A stretch of 64,000 bases of DNA. Origin: Ophiosphaerella korrae. Its lineage: Eukaryota; Ascomycota; Dothideomycetes; Pleosporales; Phaeosphaeriaceae. The position numbers were made by a program, and so were the translations under genes. Shown in pieces: positions 24,340-34,425 of this stretch. The stretch spans positions 18,540 to 82,539 of the forward strand of contig JALNQF010000191.1 of NCBI GenBank assembly GCA_028456385.1, written 5' to 3'. Every line of letters starts with the position of its first letter. Positions within the stretch are counted from its first letter, which is position 1. The notes beneath the pieces were generated by a model. It did not search any database and was not told where the DNA came from. It was given only the letters and a program-made list of their open reading frames with translations.

Positions 24340-26576
24340 TCACTGTTCTGTTTCACTTTCATACCAGGTGGGCTCTTCCTCACCGTCGATATGCACTTTC
24401 TTCCAGACTAAAAGCTTTGTCTGGTTCGCTCTAGTTGCCTCAGTTCTAGAGCCCTCGCCGGCACCGTCCAACCAGGCCCTGAAGCTCTGTGCCTGCGCAT
24501 TTTCTCTTAGCTGTGATAGAGAATCGATCGTGTCCGATCGACTCCAAAGTTGCAACGAGATTCGGGGTTTTTTAGTTTTTTCTATAAGATGTAAGTAGCG
24601 GTACTTAGAACGGTCTCTCGTTATGTGGGTGCCTTTTGAGGCGAGGCAGTCATAGAGGTCGAGAACTTCGTCTTCTGCGTTAACCAAACCGTGCCTGAAC
24701 GCCTCATGGGTGGCTCCTATCTGTATGAAATAAGCTTTGTTGGAAGTTGGAGACCATATATTCCCAATTTGCTTGTTCGCTTGCGATGGTGACCCGGCAA
24801 AGTGAAAATTGGGTGGTAATCCTTGGAGGGCGGCAAAGTCTAGCGTTGAATATCTGCATTTCCCGGTCCAATGTACATTATCACCTCCGGATGTCGTAAC
24901 ACATTTTGCAAGGCTTGTATGGGGGTCGATGGCTTTCTGGGCGGCTTTCAGTATCTGACGCTGGCGGTACGGATCGTCGTCAGTGCATTTGGTCCCCAGC
25001 TCAGAGGCGTTCAGAGCATCCTCAATCGTGGTATGGCGTTTCAATCCACTACCCGTTGGACCATGTGTTGCGGCGGGAAATGGAGGTAGAGGGAATCCAA
25101 TTCCGATAGATGTTAGTTTGGAAATAATAAGAAGTGGATAAGGCACATACTTTGATCCGAGAATAATCAGACGTCTTCTATTTTGTGGAAGACCAAACGA
25201 AGCTTGGTTCTGCACTCTCCAACGAACATTATAGTTCTCTGACAAAATGCGATTAAGCAATGCTCCAAAGTGCATCTTATGCTTTTTCTGTTTAATCAGC
25301 CCTGGAGCTTGTTCAAGGGAAAAGGTCGATGGCTTCAGAGAGTTTAGCCACGGGCCGATGGTGAATATAGTCATCATATTTGCCTCGTCATTTTTTCCGT
25401 CTGTGGTGCTGAGATAAGAGTTAGTGAACTTTGAGTTTACTTTGATGTGTAAGACGTAAATACTTACTGGCACTCACTCCAAAAGCAACAAGGGCAACTC
25501 ATATGCAGATGATCGCAACCATGAGACCTGCACGTGACCTTATCTGGCAGGTCATGGGCGTCCCAAGGAAGATGCCTAGCTTCAGGGAAGTTATTGCGAT
25601 ATGCACTCATCGCAAGACGGTCGTTATCCAGGCCCCATAAAATATTAAAACCCGCCCGGCGCGCACCCTCAGACACACCACCAATACCGCAATAACCATC
25701 ACCTAAAGTTAGAGCAGCCATCTTCTGGGATAAATACTGAGCCCGTTTGGGGGGTGGAGACACCTCTTGAACCGAAAGTGATCGCTTGTGGCGACCTCCA
25801 TTGTTGGTTGGAGTTGAAGTCTTTGCTTGCTTTGGAACTGATACAGACTTGGTAAATTGAGCTACTTCTCGCTGATACATTCGTCTGGCTTCTCCGCCGT
25901 AAGAGGTTTTATTGCGTTGGAGCTCCAAAATGTGAACCCATCGACAAACCAGCGGGCCGTTCTCGAAAAGCCAGTCCTTGATCTCTTGTGGCGCTTCTAG
26001 CCGATTGGGGATGTAGAGCTCGGAATGGCGCAAGTTCATCTCTTTGTGGGCAAGGGTAGTGAACTGGCACTTGCGGATCTTGATAACCTCGTCTGGATGT
26101 ATGTCTTGAAGACCTTGAACAAACGGTGGACGTTTGTCGTGTTCTTTGACCTCGAGGAAAAGGAAGACGTCATTGAACTTGCCGTCGAAGATAGGTTGGA
26201 GGTATGTGCAGCGGCGCAAACGATAGCCTCTCAATAAGACCTTGCCTATCTCCCATTCTTCGATAATAGATTGCACTAGAAGGAAATCGCCCGAGACGCG
26301 ATGGTCCGTCAATCTTCCGAAGTCATCTTTGAGTTCCACGACACTGTTCTTGGAGATAGTTCCGCCTTTGATTTTGAGCTCTGGCAGCTCGATCAATTTG
26401 GGAACATCAGGCGTTGCCGGTGGAGAGGGGTTACAGATAATCAAGTCTGTTTCGTCGTTGTCGGAGCCTTCCTCGGAGTCATAAAGCTGAGGATCAATCT
26501 GATCTTGATAGGCAGTTGCCTCATCAACTTTCTCGTCGAGGATGAGTATAGCCTCAGCAATGCTGCGACCAGACAT
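24340..26576 (-). CDS. rid: RID-type C5-cytosine DNA methyltransferase homologue
   Basis: Exons 26576-25468 and 25408-24340 join across a 59-bp GTAAGT-CAG intron; 725 residues. Residues 95-185 resemble the BAH-like region of these enzymes. Motif I is GDGYCGIGG (292-300), motif VI appears as LEQAPGL, motif VIII as QNRRRLIILG, and the C-terminal motifs as LDFAALQGLP and KQIGNIWSP. The EQA form and the architecture fit the RID/Masc1 branch, which is needed for repeat-induced point mutation in Neurospora and for methylation induced premeiotically in Ascobolus. The catalytic loop reads SCPCCFWSECH (360-370) where the family has a PCQ: the nucleophilic Cys is kept (C363) but Gln is Cys. The reading frame is intact. 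An extra intron near 25153 (GTATGTG) was considered, but no suitable acceptor keeps the frame. Confidence 0.85.
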
Positions 26577-27174
26577 GTTGTAAAGTGGCTGGCGTTGGTT
26601 GCAGTTTGAGTCAGGGCATGCGTCGTCGTCGTCGTTGTTGTGGTTGTGGTTGTGGTGTTGATTTTGCTTGGCGCGAGGCAGGTTTGGTGGACAACAAAAC
26701 GAGAGGTGAAGGACTAGTGGCAGCGCCTACTTATAGGCTGAAGGTGCCCGCCGCAGCTGTCCTAGCGGTGAACGTGAGATAGCAACAAAATAACTGACAA
26801 GTGAAGACGTACCATAATGAGCATGAAGGCGTATATTAAACTGGAGACTAGTGGAATAGAGAAGAGGCGTGGGAAGCTGTAGTGATGAGGATAATAAACG
26901 GCGTTTGGCGGTGAGGGCGGAACCTGAGGTTGTATAGAGCACATGAGAACAAGTTAGCTCAAGTGAGATTGAGGCAGGGTAAGAGAAACCCCCAATATGA
27001 GATAGGCAGACGAGAAACGATGTTAGCTAAGAAGCCGTAATAAAGGGAGGCGAGAGTGATGGTTAGGAATGGTGTTTGAGGAGCAATGAGCCCCAAATGT
27101 AATGTATCACACACTACCTATCTATACAGAGCGTTGGCAGCCAGTTGCCAAAGCGAGGTGATATTCAAGCTGGT
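26577..27174. other. Intergenic
   Basis: Upstream region of the methyltransferase gene and 3' flank of MIC19. It includes a simple GTCGTC/GTTGTG run at about 26620-26660 close to the methyltransferase start. No gene seen. Confidence 0.5.
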
Positions 27175-27850
27175 TTATTGAATCGTCTTCTCGACAAAAG
27201 ATCTCTCTAAACGGCCTACCTCCTTCTTGAAGGTTTCAATTTCCTTCCAGCAGTCAAGGGGCCGTCGGTCATTTGTCCTTAAGCACGTGACAACGGCTTC
27301 CTTGGCCGCCTCAACATTAGGATCCAATTTTTCCAGCTTCTTCCTGTCAGCCAAGTTCGCCCTCAGCCGCTCGATCTCTTTCGTTACGGTGTCCCTGCTC
27401 ATTTCCTTTTGGCGCTGCTTCTCTGCGAGAGTTTCCTTGGAGGAGGTGGCATCCGAAATCTTGTCGACCAGAGAGGGTTCACTGGACGGCTCGGGCTCGG
27501 CGGAGAGTGTTTCGCTGTATTTTGAAAAGTTCTGAGCTTCTTCTGCGCGCAGTTTCTCCAGCTCGGCGGTTAGGCGCTCCTGGTATTGGCATTCTTGCTG
27601 TTTTGATCGCGTAGAGTCGGTCTGCAATCTGATCAGCGCTGAAGCTGGGCCGGTCGCACCTGGAGTGTGTGTGACGTACGAAAGTGTTCTTCTGTATGGA
27701 GCCGACGAGTTCGTTGGAGAACTTGATGGGGTGTTCTCTGCGCGCAAACTTGTCAGCGCCCCTCATGCCATTGGCTGAGACGGGGGATATGTACGGCGAG
27801 AAGACATGCTGCCTGACCTCGGAGGAGGGTTTGGACTGGTCTGCGCCCAT
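27175..27850 (-). CDS. MIC19: MICOS complex subunit Mic19
   Basis: Three exons, 27850-27795, 27737-27680 and 27621-27175, give 186 residues; all phases fit. The start MGADQSKP is an N-myristoylation site. After a short segment (HVFSPEHPIKFSNELVGSIQKNT) comes TDSTRSK, then a long coiled coil (about 40-138) and a C-terminal CHCH-type element with C151 and C162 in CLRTNDRRPLDCWKE. This is the layout of fungal Mic19 (Aim13), which holds mitochondrial crista junctions in the inner membrane together with Mic60. The length agrees with the family. It shares a 285-bp intergenic region with the divergently transcribed acetyltransferase gene, which probably works as a bidirectional promoter. Confidence 0.88.
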
Positions 27851-28135
27851 GGTGGTCGTCTGCTGTGCTGTGCCGGGCTGCAATGATGCTGGCAATGGGA
27901 GAAGTCGGAATTGACGCGAGGCTTGGCCGACGAAATCGCGCCACGGCCGGGTTGGGCTTAGATGGCCAGACGCGTTCCAGCAAGTGGCTTGTGAGCGTTG
28001 ATTCGCGGAATGCAATTCGACCACGGCCATATCAACTTCACTCGCACCCGCACTTGTATATATCGACCAGAGAAGAGAAGCCTTTCCGCCAATCCTGTTG
28101 GGCTCAAACCAAGGACGGGCGCTGCTGCTATAACC

Positions 28136-29086
28136 ATGGTGCAGTCCTCTCTGTCCAGCTGGCTGAACAAAGTGGTGCCCTCACAGGCCAGACATCATGG
28201 GCAGCCATCAAACCTCCCTCCCCAAGCACCACCACCAGCTGCTCCCCCAGCCTCCAGGCGGCCGCCGCCTCCACCAAAGCCGGCCTCGGCACCTTCGCGC
28301 GTGCCAGCGACGGTAAAGACTACGCCTAACCCGCCTGCTATGGACAATTGGAACGACATACCAGACGACTTCCTCCACGCGCCATCCAGGCCAAAGTCCA
28401 AGAAGAGCCCTCGCTCATCGCGCACGACTACCCCTGCTGCCACCTCACGAGTGCCTACCCCCGCCTCTCTGCCCATCCAAACGCCTGCCATCCCCCAGCT
28501 ATTTGCCCTCCGCTCACTGCCGCCCAATGTCGAGCTCACCGCCCTAACTGAAGAGCATCTGCCAGCGTACAAGCGCCTCAATGCCCTCACTCTGCCCGTG
28601 GCCTATCCCGAGTCCTTCTACAAGGAGACCATGACTGAGCCACACCTGAGCATCACGCTAGTAGCTTTGTGGCACCCATCGCCCACCACCCACACCACCA
28701 CTGCCCAGAGCGCGTCTGACTCTCCCCGTCTGGTCGGCGCCATCCGTTGTCGCCTCCTGCCCTCCTCTCAGCTCTATATATCCACAATTGGCATCCTCGC
28801 GCCCTACCGCTCCCATGGCATTGCCATGCATCTCTTACAGGCTGTTGTGAAAAAGGCTGTCGACCTGCACAGCGTGACCAGTATCACGGCCCATGTATGG
28901 GAGGCAAATGAAGAGGGCCTGGAATGGTACAAAAAGAGAAATTTTGACATTCTGGACAAGGAAGAGCCGTATTACAGGAAGCTGAGACCACAAGGCGCCT
29001 TCCTACTGAGGAGGTGGATTGGCGTGGGCGACCTCTTGGCTAGTGCCGCCGAAGAATCAAAGGGGCCTGTCGAGCCTGTCTCATGA
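28136..29086 (+). CDS. GNAT N-acetyltransferase, NAA50-like
   Basis: Single exon, 316 residues from the ATG at 28136. Residues 1-120 are Pro/Ala/Ser-rich and probably disordered. The GNAT domain covers about 130-295: LTEEHLPAYKRLNALTLPVAYPESFYKE at its start, which closely recalls NAA50 (NatE) enzymes, then LVGAIRCRL, and the acetyl-CoA loop YISTIGILAPYRSHGIAMHLL with the R-x-x-G-x-A signature, then TAHVWEANEEGLEWYKKRNF. NAA50 enzymes acetylate N-terminal Met residues and act with the NatA complex. The long N-terminal extension is unusual compared with the about 170-residue animal protein. Divergent from MIC19. Confidence 0.82.
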   Translation: MVQSSLSSWLNKVVPSQARHHGQPSNLPPQAPPPAAPPASRRPPPPPKPASAPSRVPATVKTTPNPPAMDNWNDIPDDFLHAPSRPKSKKSPRSSRTTTPAATSRVPTPASLPIQTPAIPQLFALRSLPPNVELTALTEEHLPAYKRLNALTLPVAYPESFYKETMTEPHLSITLVALWHPSPTTHTTTAQSASDSPRLVGAIRCRLLPSSQLYISTIGILAPYRSHGIAMHLLQAVVKKAVDLHSVTSITAHVWEANEEGLEWYKKRNFDILDKEEPYYRKLRPQGAFLLRRWIGVGDLLASAAEESKGPVEPVS

Positions 29087-29849
29087 GACCAACGTCTGCA
29101 TCAACCCAGCGTTGGTTGCGCCCGGTGCGCATTGCCATTGGCCATCCAATCCTCTGGATACGTCCACCATGTTGTTCACTTTACCTCCTCCCGTTTACCC
29201 GCTCTGGGACTCCGGTACACGGTATACCCGGCTCGCCTGGTTATATCGCTCCGTTCCTAGCTCCTGCGCCCCCGACGCCATCCTCATCTAACCAGCATAT
29301 ACATCAGTGACTTGCCGAGATAGTAGATCGGACAATGAGTCGGTACTTTACTGACGCAAACTCGGTTCCACAAGCAAATTGTCTGAGCAATCTGCGGTTA
29401 AACACGCAACCATTTCTCATGCGAGATCGCATAATAATAGCATCAATACCTGTCATGACAATGCAGGTAAGCAGAAGAGCTTGTTTTGTCGTGGAGGCAT
29501 CGCGCTTCACCACCCAGCCGATGCTCAACACAAGATGAACACCGACCTTTGCAGAAAATAGGACACTGGCCCTGGTGCTGCTCCAATCTATGTCTACGTA
29601 ACAATATATTCAACAGCATCGTATCTACCCTTGGCAATGATCAAGGCCAATCTATCACAACACCACTGATGCTCGGATGTGTTGTTGCGACGGCTTCGTC
29701 GACAACCCGAATAAAGTCTAAGCATGGGGCAGCTGTCATCCACAGCTGCTGAAATGTATAAAATGGCGATTATGGCCCATGGAGTCTTATCGCACTGCAG
29801 TCATCACTCTGATTGTGCAACGTCGTACCTTCTTCGCCAAAGCAAGATC
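29087..29849. other. Intergenic
   Basis: 3' flank of the acetyltransferase gene and promoter of the CBM1 gene. Only short ORFs without coding character. Confidence 0.5.
29757..29763 (+). promoter_or_regulatory. Putative TATA box of the CBM1 gene
   Basis: TATAAAA 93 bp before the ATG at 29850, an ideal distance for a fungal core promoter of a regulated secreted protein. Confidence 0.45.
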
Positions 29850-30404
29850 ATGCAGTTCCTCACTCTCTCTGTCATTGCCTCTTCGCTTCTTGCTGTGTCG
29901 CTTGCGGTATGCCTAAGATACCAGCTCCCAATGATTGCCCATTGACTTGACTAGGCTCCAGCCAATGATCAACCTCATGTCCTAGTTCCCCGCCAGACAT
30001 ACACTATAACATGTATCGGCAGCGCCTGTAACGATGATTCCAAGCCAACACCAACACCTACGTCGTCGAAGAAGCCCTCGCCACCAAAATCGACTCTCAA
30101 GGTGAACCTTTCCAAGCATATCTACAATTATCACCCCCTATTTCGAATTCTAACGCTGATATCGCTCGTTAGCCCTCGCCTACTCAAAGTGAAGAGGTAG
30201 GGCCATCTAGCACGAGGTGTCCTGTTCCACTGTACTACAAGTGTGGCGGCTGGCACGACGGAAAACCGTGGAGTGGATGCACGGTGTGCGAGAAGGGTGC
30301 TAAGTGTGTGGTGCAGAATGGTATGCTCTGTCAGGTGTTTACTGACCAATTTCCTATGCTTACATTGTATAGAATGGTACTATCAGTGCGTCAAGGATGA
30401 GTAA
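29850..30404 (+). CDS. Small secreted protein with a C-terminal CBM1 domain
   Basis: Four exons, 29850-29906, 29955-30101, 30173-30320 and 30373-30404, encode 127 residues with all phases matching. Exon 1 is exactly a 19-residue signal peptide (MQFLTLSVIASSLLAVSLA). The middle is a Thr/Ser/Pro/Lys-rich linker (residues 45-83), typical of cell-wall-degrading enzymes. Residues 84-123 resemble a fungal cellulose-binding CBM1: KCGGWHDGKPWSGCTVCEKG followed by a CVVQNEWYYQC ending, with cysteines at 92, 107, 113 and 123 plus extra ones at 84 and 104. There is no catalytic domain, so this is a binding-only secreted protein; a short Cys pair (C-I-G-S-A-C) sits before the linker. It might bind cellulose or chitin at the wall or at a plant surface. 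Confidence 0.8.
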
Positions 30405-30907
30405 AGAACCGATTCAGAATCGAAATAGCGAGTAACCGTGGACTTCGAAGCATGATGGACGCGAGATAGGCGTGATGTAATCGCAAAGACTGCACTAGAC
30501 TCGCGCATCCAGTCGGCACATTTGTCCTTTTTCAAGTCATTTCTCTTCCAGCCTAATTGGTTGCCTTTGAACGCACCTATTTGGTTGTACGCACATTCTT
30601 CCGCTCTTACTTCCTCTTTTGTGTTGGCGATGATTGATGACAGTCTTTGTAAAGGATTAACTAGGGGATGACGGATGCTGACTATACGACTGACGACTGG
30701 CCTTTGGTGGGGGCAGCTGGGAATATGGGAGCTACCCCGCCATACATCACTTACCATCCCAAGGAGAACGTCATAGTAAATACAGTTTATAACTTCTGCT
30801 CTAACCCACAGCAAACTCTTTCAATTCGCGTTGCCTTTCTTTAACCGTCTCATTCCTCTTCATTCGCAAAATCTCCACGCCCAATTGCCGACTCTACTTC
30901 CACCACC
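30405..30907. other. Intergenic
   Basis: No gene recognised. A minus-strand ORF at 30383-30814 overlaps the end of the CBM1 gene and shows no motif. The final 50 bp are pyrimidine-rich and lead to the SHB17-like start. Confidence 0.5.
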
Positions 30908-31831
30908 ATGCCCGACCCACGCGTCTTCATAATCCGCCACGGCGAAACAGAATGGTCCCTCAACGGCCGCCACACAGGCACAACCGACATACCCCTAACC
31001 CCCAACGGCGAAAAGCGAATCCGCGCAACCGGCAAAGCCCTCGTCGGCGACGACCGCCTCATCGTCCCCAGCAACCTCGCCCACATGTAACCTCCCCTCC
31101 CTCCCCCCTCCCTCCCCCCCCCTTTTTCTTCCCCACAAACCTCATCCATCCCTCCAGCTACGTCTCCCCGCGCACCCGTGCCCAACGCACCCTCGAGCTC
31201 CTCAACCTCGGCTGCACAGCAAACTACCCCTGGTCGACCCCCGGCTCCGCGCCTCCCGAGTCCCCTTCCCCTCACCGCACCGCCGCCCCCATCCAAGTCA
31301 CACCCGCCGTCTGCGAATGGGGCTACGGCGCCTACGAGGGCCTCACGTCCGCTGCGATCCGCGAGTCGCGCGCGCAGCGCGGTCTCGGTGCTGACTGGGA
31401 TATTTGGCGCGATGGGTGCGAGGGCGGGGAGGCGCCGGCCGACGTGGCTGCGCGGCTGGATGAGCTTATTGGTGAGATTCGGGAGCAGTTTCACAAGGGG
31501 AGGTTTGGGGCGGAGGCGGGGCCGCGGGACGTGTTGATTGTGGCGCATGGGCATGTTTTGAGGGCGTTTGCGGCGCGGTGGGTCGGGAAGGGGTTGGTGG
31601 ATAATCCGAGTTTGATTTTGGAGGCGGGTGGGGTGGGGACACTGAGGTGAGTTTGTGGTTGTGGCGGCTACTTGTGCTGTGGGTGGGAGAGGAGTGGTGA
31701 CTAACTGTGGGTACAGCTACGAACATCATAATATTGAGGAGCCGGCGATTCTGCTGGGAGGCGCATTTGTGGTCGATGTTGTGGAGAAGGAACAGGCGGA
31801 GAGAGATCAGATTGAGAGTGATGATCGGTGA
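30908..31831 (+). CDS. SHB17: Histidine phosphatase, SHB17 type (sedoheptulose-1,7-bisphosphatase)
   Basis: Three exons, 30908-31086, 31158-31646 and 31717-31831, 260 residues. The start VFIIRHGETEW carries the RHG signature of the histidine phosphatase superfamily (catalytic His 11), followed by SLNGRHTGTTDIPLTPNGE, the form found in yeast Shb17. Exon 2 has the YVSPRTRAQRT and CEWGYGAYEG blocks and the second catalytic His in VLIVAHGHVLRAFAARW. Exon 3 supplies SYEHHNIEEPAILL. Shb17 dephosphorylates sedoheptulose-1,7-bisphosphate to feed ribose-phosphate synthesis. Intron 1 is almost pure pyrimidine (31090-31125), and a 12-residue Pro/Ser insert follows TANYPW. Other histidine phosphatases remain possible, but the N-terminal signature favours SHB17. 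Confidence 0.82.
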
Positions 31832-32074
31832 AGTAAGTGGTTTTCTCTTGATTGCACTGGAGGAGTGAATGGAAGCTCGATTCAGCTGCGTACTTGTCAA
31901 TCCCTCCTGATACTTTGTTGCGATGAGCGTGCTAATGCGCTAATACACCCGCCAATCTACATAAGGCATTTCAATCGTCTCGTGTCTGATACATGTCTTT
32001 CACCGTTTAAGATCCAATCTCGTCCTGGCATACGTGTCACCATCCTCTGTCCATCAAACAACCTACCCGAGTTT

Positions 32075-34132
32075 TCAAACACTGCCAAAAACCCTTTGGT
32101 AATCTAAACTCTTCTGGCTCATCTTTTTGTTAAAAGATTCGCGATTCTTGATGATCCAGAGGCCCATCTCGCGCACCGCAAACGCATTGATCAACGCGTC
32201 GCGACCAAAGCTGGCATCGCTTTTCAGCGTCTGTGCTAGAAAGCTAAGGCACATGCTGTCTAAACCGAGTTGCTCCTTGGAGAGTGGCCCCTTGGCTGCC
32301 TTCTCAGCGACCTTGGTGATATCGACGGCGCGCCCATGCATCATACGCAAGGCATCGAGGTCAGACCGCAAATTATGGCCAACAATGATGGTCTCGCTAT
32401 CGATGAAGCGCCACAGCTCCGAGCGAACTTTAGACCAGCCCCGGAAAACTTTGTAGCCTTGCTTGCGTGCTTCCTCCATATCAACCCAGCCGCTTAGTCC
32501 TGTCTCTTTAGTGCGCCAGTTGTCAACCTCGGCTTTTGGATCCGTACATACAAGGTGGTTCATCAGAATGCGACAGGTGATGATGTCAACAGCAGCGATC
32601 TTGACAACCTCCTGAAGTCCGTTCGAGAGAACGACCTTGCTGCTCCAAAGAGCGACGACACCGAGTCCGGGCTTCGCATCATCGCGAGGAGGGCTGGGCT
32701 TGAAATCTGCCACTGGATACTGATGCTTGTATTCGCCTTGGAAGGCTTTGGATGGAGGAAGATATTCGCCCTGAAGGATCTTAGGGAGATGGCACATGTC
32801 TTCGAACATTACAACGAGGTCACGTTGCTTCTCAATCCCGATTCTTGTCCACGCAATTCCGCCCACATCAATGACCCCGCCGTGATGAATGAAGATATCG
32901 GATTGAATCAGAAGGCGCAGGATCTTGGACTGGATGTTCTTTGCTTGCTCCATCTCGTAAGGACCCCCCATATTACGACTGATCGGAAGAGGTGGAGAAG
33001 CCACAGATCTATGCGCATTTTCTACTGCCCGTGAAGTTTGGGGAAACGGTAAGTTAGGAGGGGGAGGTGTACCTCGACCCCGACCCCGACCTTGAGGTGC
33101 AAGGTTAGGAGGAGGAATTCTTCGATCCTGACCCTGAGGTGGAAAGGTAGGAGAAACGCCTTGGTCTCGGCCTCGACTGCTCTGGCCAGGACCTGGAGAC
33201 GGGCCCGGAGGTGCTCGAATGACGCCTTGTGCCTTGAGTTGTTCACGTACGCGCTGAGTTAGCATCCAAGAATCCTGGCCTAGTATGTCGACCGCTTTGC
33301 CTCCAACACCATGCACATCAATCTTATGCACGTTAAGGCCAGCATCGGATCGAAATGTCTTCTGGCAACCTTTGATAGTGCAAGCAAAGGCATAACTGCT
33401 GTCTGTGGAGCCATTTGGGACAGGAGACAGAGAAGGTGGAGGGGCCTGTGCTGGGGCCTTTGGACGAAGCGGGAGCTGCAGCAGCAGCTCTGCTTCAGGT
33501 GGCTGTGATTTCGCCTTTTCTTCATACTGTTGAACTGGCGGGTCATTCGTTGGGCCATGCTTGAGGGTACACCACAAGAAGTGGGCGTTGTAACTGGCCA
33601 TGGAGGCAAAGGCGGTCTTACATCTACCACACCATTGTTGACCAGCACTCAAGTTGGTTGGCGCATCCGACTCGGTACCATTGGTGGGTTGGCCACTCTC
33701 ACTGGACTTGTTGTCGTATCCAAGGGCCTTGTTCGTCATATCCTTGGGTTTGTCAGGATCAACGTAGCCAACGCGGTTCTTTGGGGGCGTTCTCCACTTG
33801 CGATCGGAACAAGGGCCATCCAGCTGGAAACTACGGTGGACATCATACTCTCCTTGCGTCTTGAAAGTTTTGGAGCACCGGTCGCATGAGACAGATGCTC
33901 CAAAAGCAGCATCATGTGTCCCACCGTGGCCTTTGACCATTTGGTGCTGCTCTAGAGCCAGAGTGTCACCAAATTGCCGCGTGCAAACGTTGCAGAAGAC
34001 CTTCATCGGGGCAGTATCTGCATGCGATTGGGTATGGCGAGTAAGATCAGGTTTGGAGGGGAATGACTGAGGACATTGACCGCAATAGAAAAGCTCGGCT
34101 TTTTTTTTACCGCCGGGCCTTTTACGCGCCAT
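32075..34132 (-). CDS. C2H2 zinc-finger protein with a DEDD-exonuclease-like C-terminus
   Basis: Single exon, 685 residues. C2H2-type fingers are at about 17-37 (YCGQCPQSF...H-x3-H), 46-69 (FCNVCTRQF...) and about 250-275 (CTIKGCQKTF...HKIDVH); there are two partial ones near 82 and 167. A Pro/Gly/Arg-rich linker (about 285-380) follows. From about 515 the sequence follows the REX1/REX4/ISG20 fold: AVDIITCRI where active enzymes have a D-x-E, IIVGHNLRSDLDALRMMHG (585-603), and DALINAFAVREMGLWI where the family has H-D-A-x-x-D. The acidic residue of DxE and the His/Asp near the end are not obvious, so exonuclease activity is doubtful. A nuclear RNA-processing role would be an inference. Confidence 0.72.
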   Translation of the reverse strand: MARKRPGGKKKAELFYCGQCPQSFPSKPDLTRHTQSHADTAPMKVFCNVCTRQFGDTLALEQHQMVKGHGGTHDAAFGASVSCDRCSKTFKTQGEYDVHRSFQLDGPCSDRKWRTPPKNRVGYVDPDKPKDMTNKALGYDNKSSESGQPTNGTESDAPTNLSAGQQWCGRCKTAFASMASYNAHFLWCTLKHGPTNDPPVQQYEEKAKSQPPEAELLLQLPLRPKAPAQAPPPSLSPVPNGSTDSSYAFACTIKGCQKTFRSDAGLNVHKIDVHGVGGKAVDILGQDSWMLTQRVREQLKAQGVIRAPPGPSPGPGQSSRGRDQGVSPTFPPQGQDRRIPPPNLAPQGRGRGRGTPPPPNLPFPQTSRAVENAHRSVASPPLPISRNMGGPYEMEQAKNIQSKILRLLIQSDIFIHHGGVIDVGGIAWTRIGIEKQRDLVVMFEDMCHLPKILQGEYLPPSKAFQGEYKHQYPVADFKPSPPRDDAKPGLGVVALWSSKVVLSNGLQEVVKIAAVDIITCRILMNHLVCTDPKAEVDNWRTKETGLSGWVDMEEARKQGYKVFRGWSKVRSELWRFIDSETIIVGHNLRSDLDALRMMHGRAVDITKVAEKAAKGPLSKEQLGLDSMCLSFLAQTLKSDASFGRDALINAFAVREMGLWIIKNRESFNKKMSQKSLDYQRVFGSV

Positions 34133-34425
34133 GGTGGTGTCTAAGCGGAGGGAGACGGGAAGTGGGAAGGAGCGTTGGTGTTGGTGTTGTTGTCAAGGTT
34201 ATAGGCAGTCGCGTTTATTAGACATGGCAACTGCGAGTGCAAACGCGGCTGGCGGCAAACCTTTTCGCAACCTTCATCACTTTTCCGTCTCCTCACACTT
34301 GTTGAATCTGAAAATTTGTCTCAGGGACGGTCTAACGCCGAATCTCCCAATCTGGAGTGATAGACTTGGTGGCATCCACAATTGCTTTTGGGACCTGGCA
34401 AATTGCCTTTCATATGCTAAGACTG
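34133..34425. other. Intergenic
   Basis: A 290-bp gap: upstream region of the zinc-finger gene and 3' flank of the P5C reductase gene. No signal seen. Confidence 0.5.

Noticed and set aside
25090..25153. Second intron in the methyltransferase
   Set aside because: A GTATGTG donor and CTAAC branch site exist, but the next AG lies too far downstream and would remove conserved sequence (PLPPFPAATHG).
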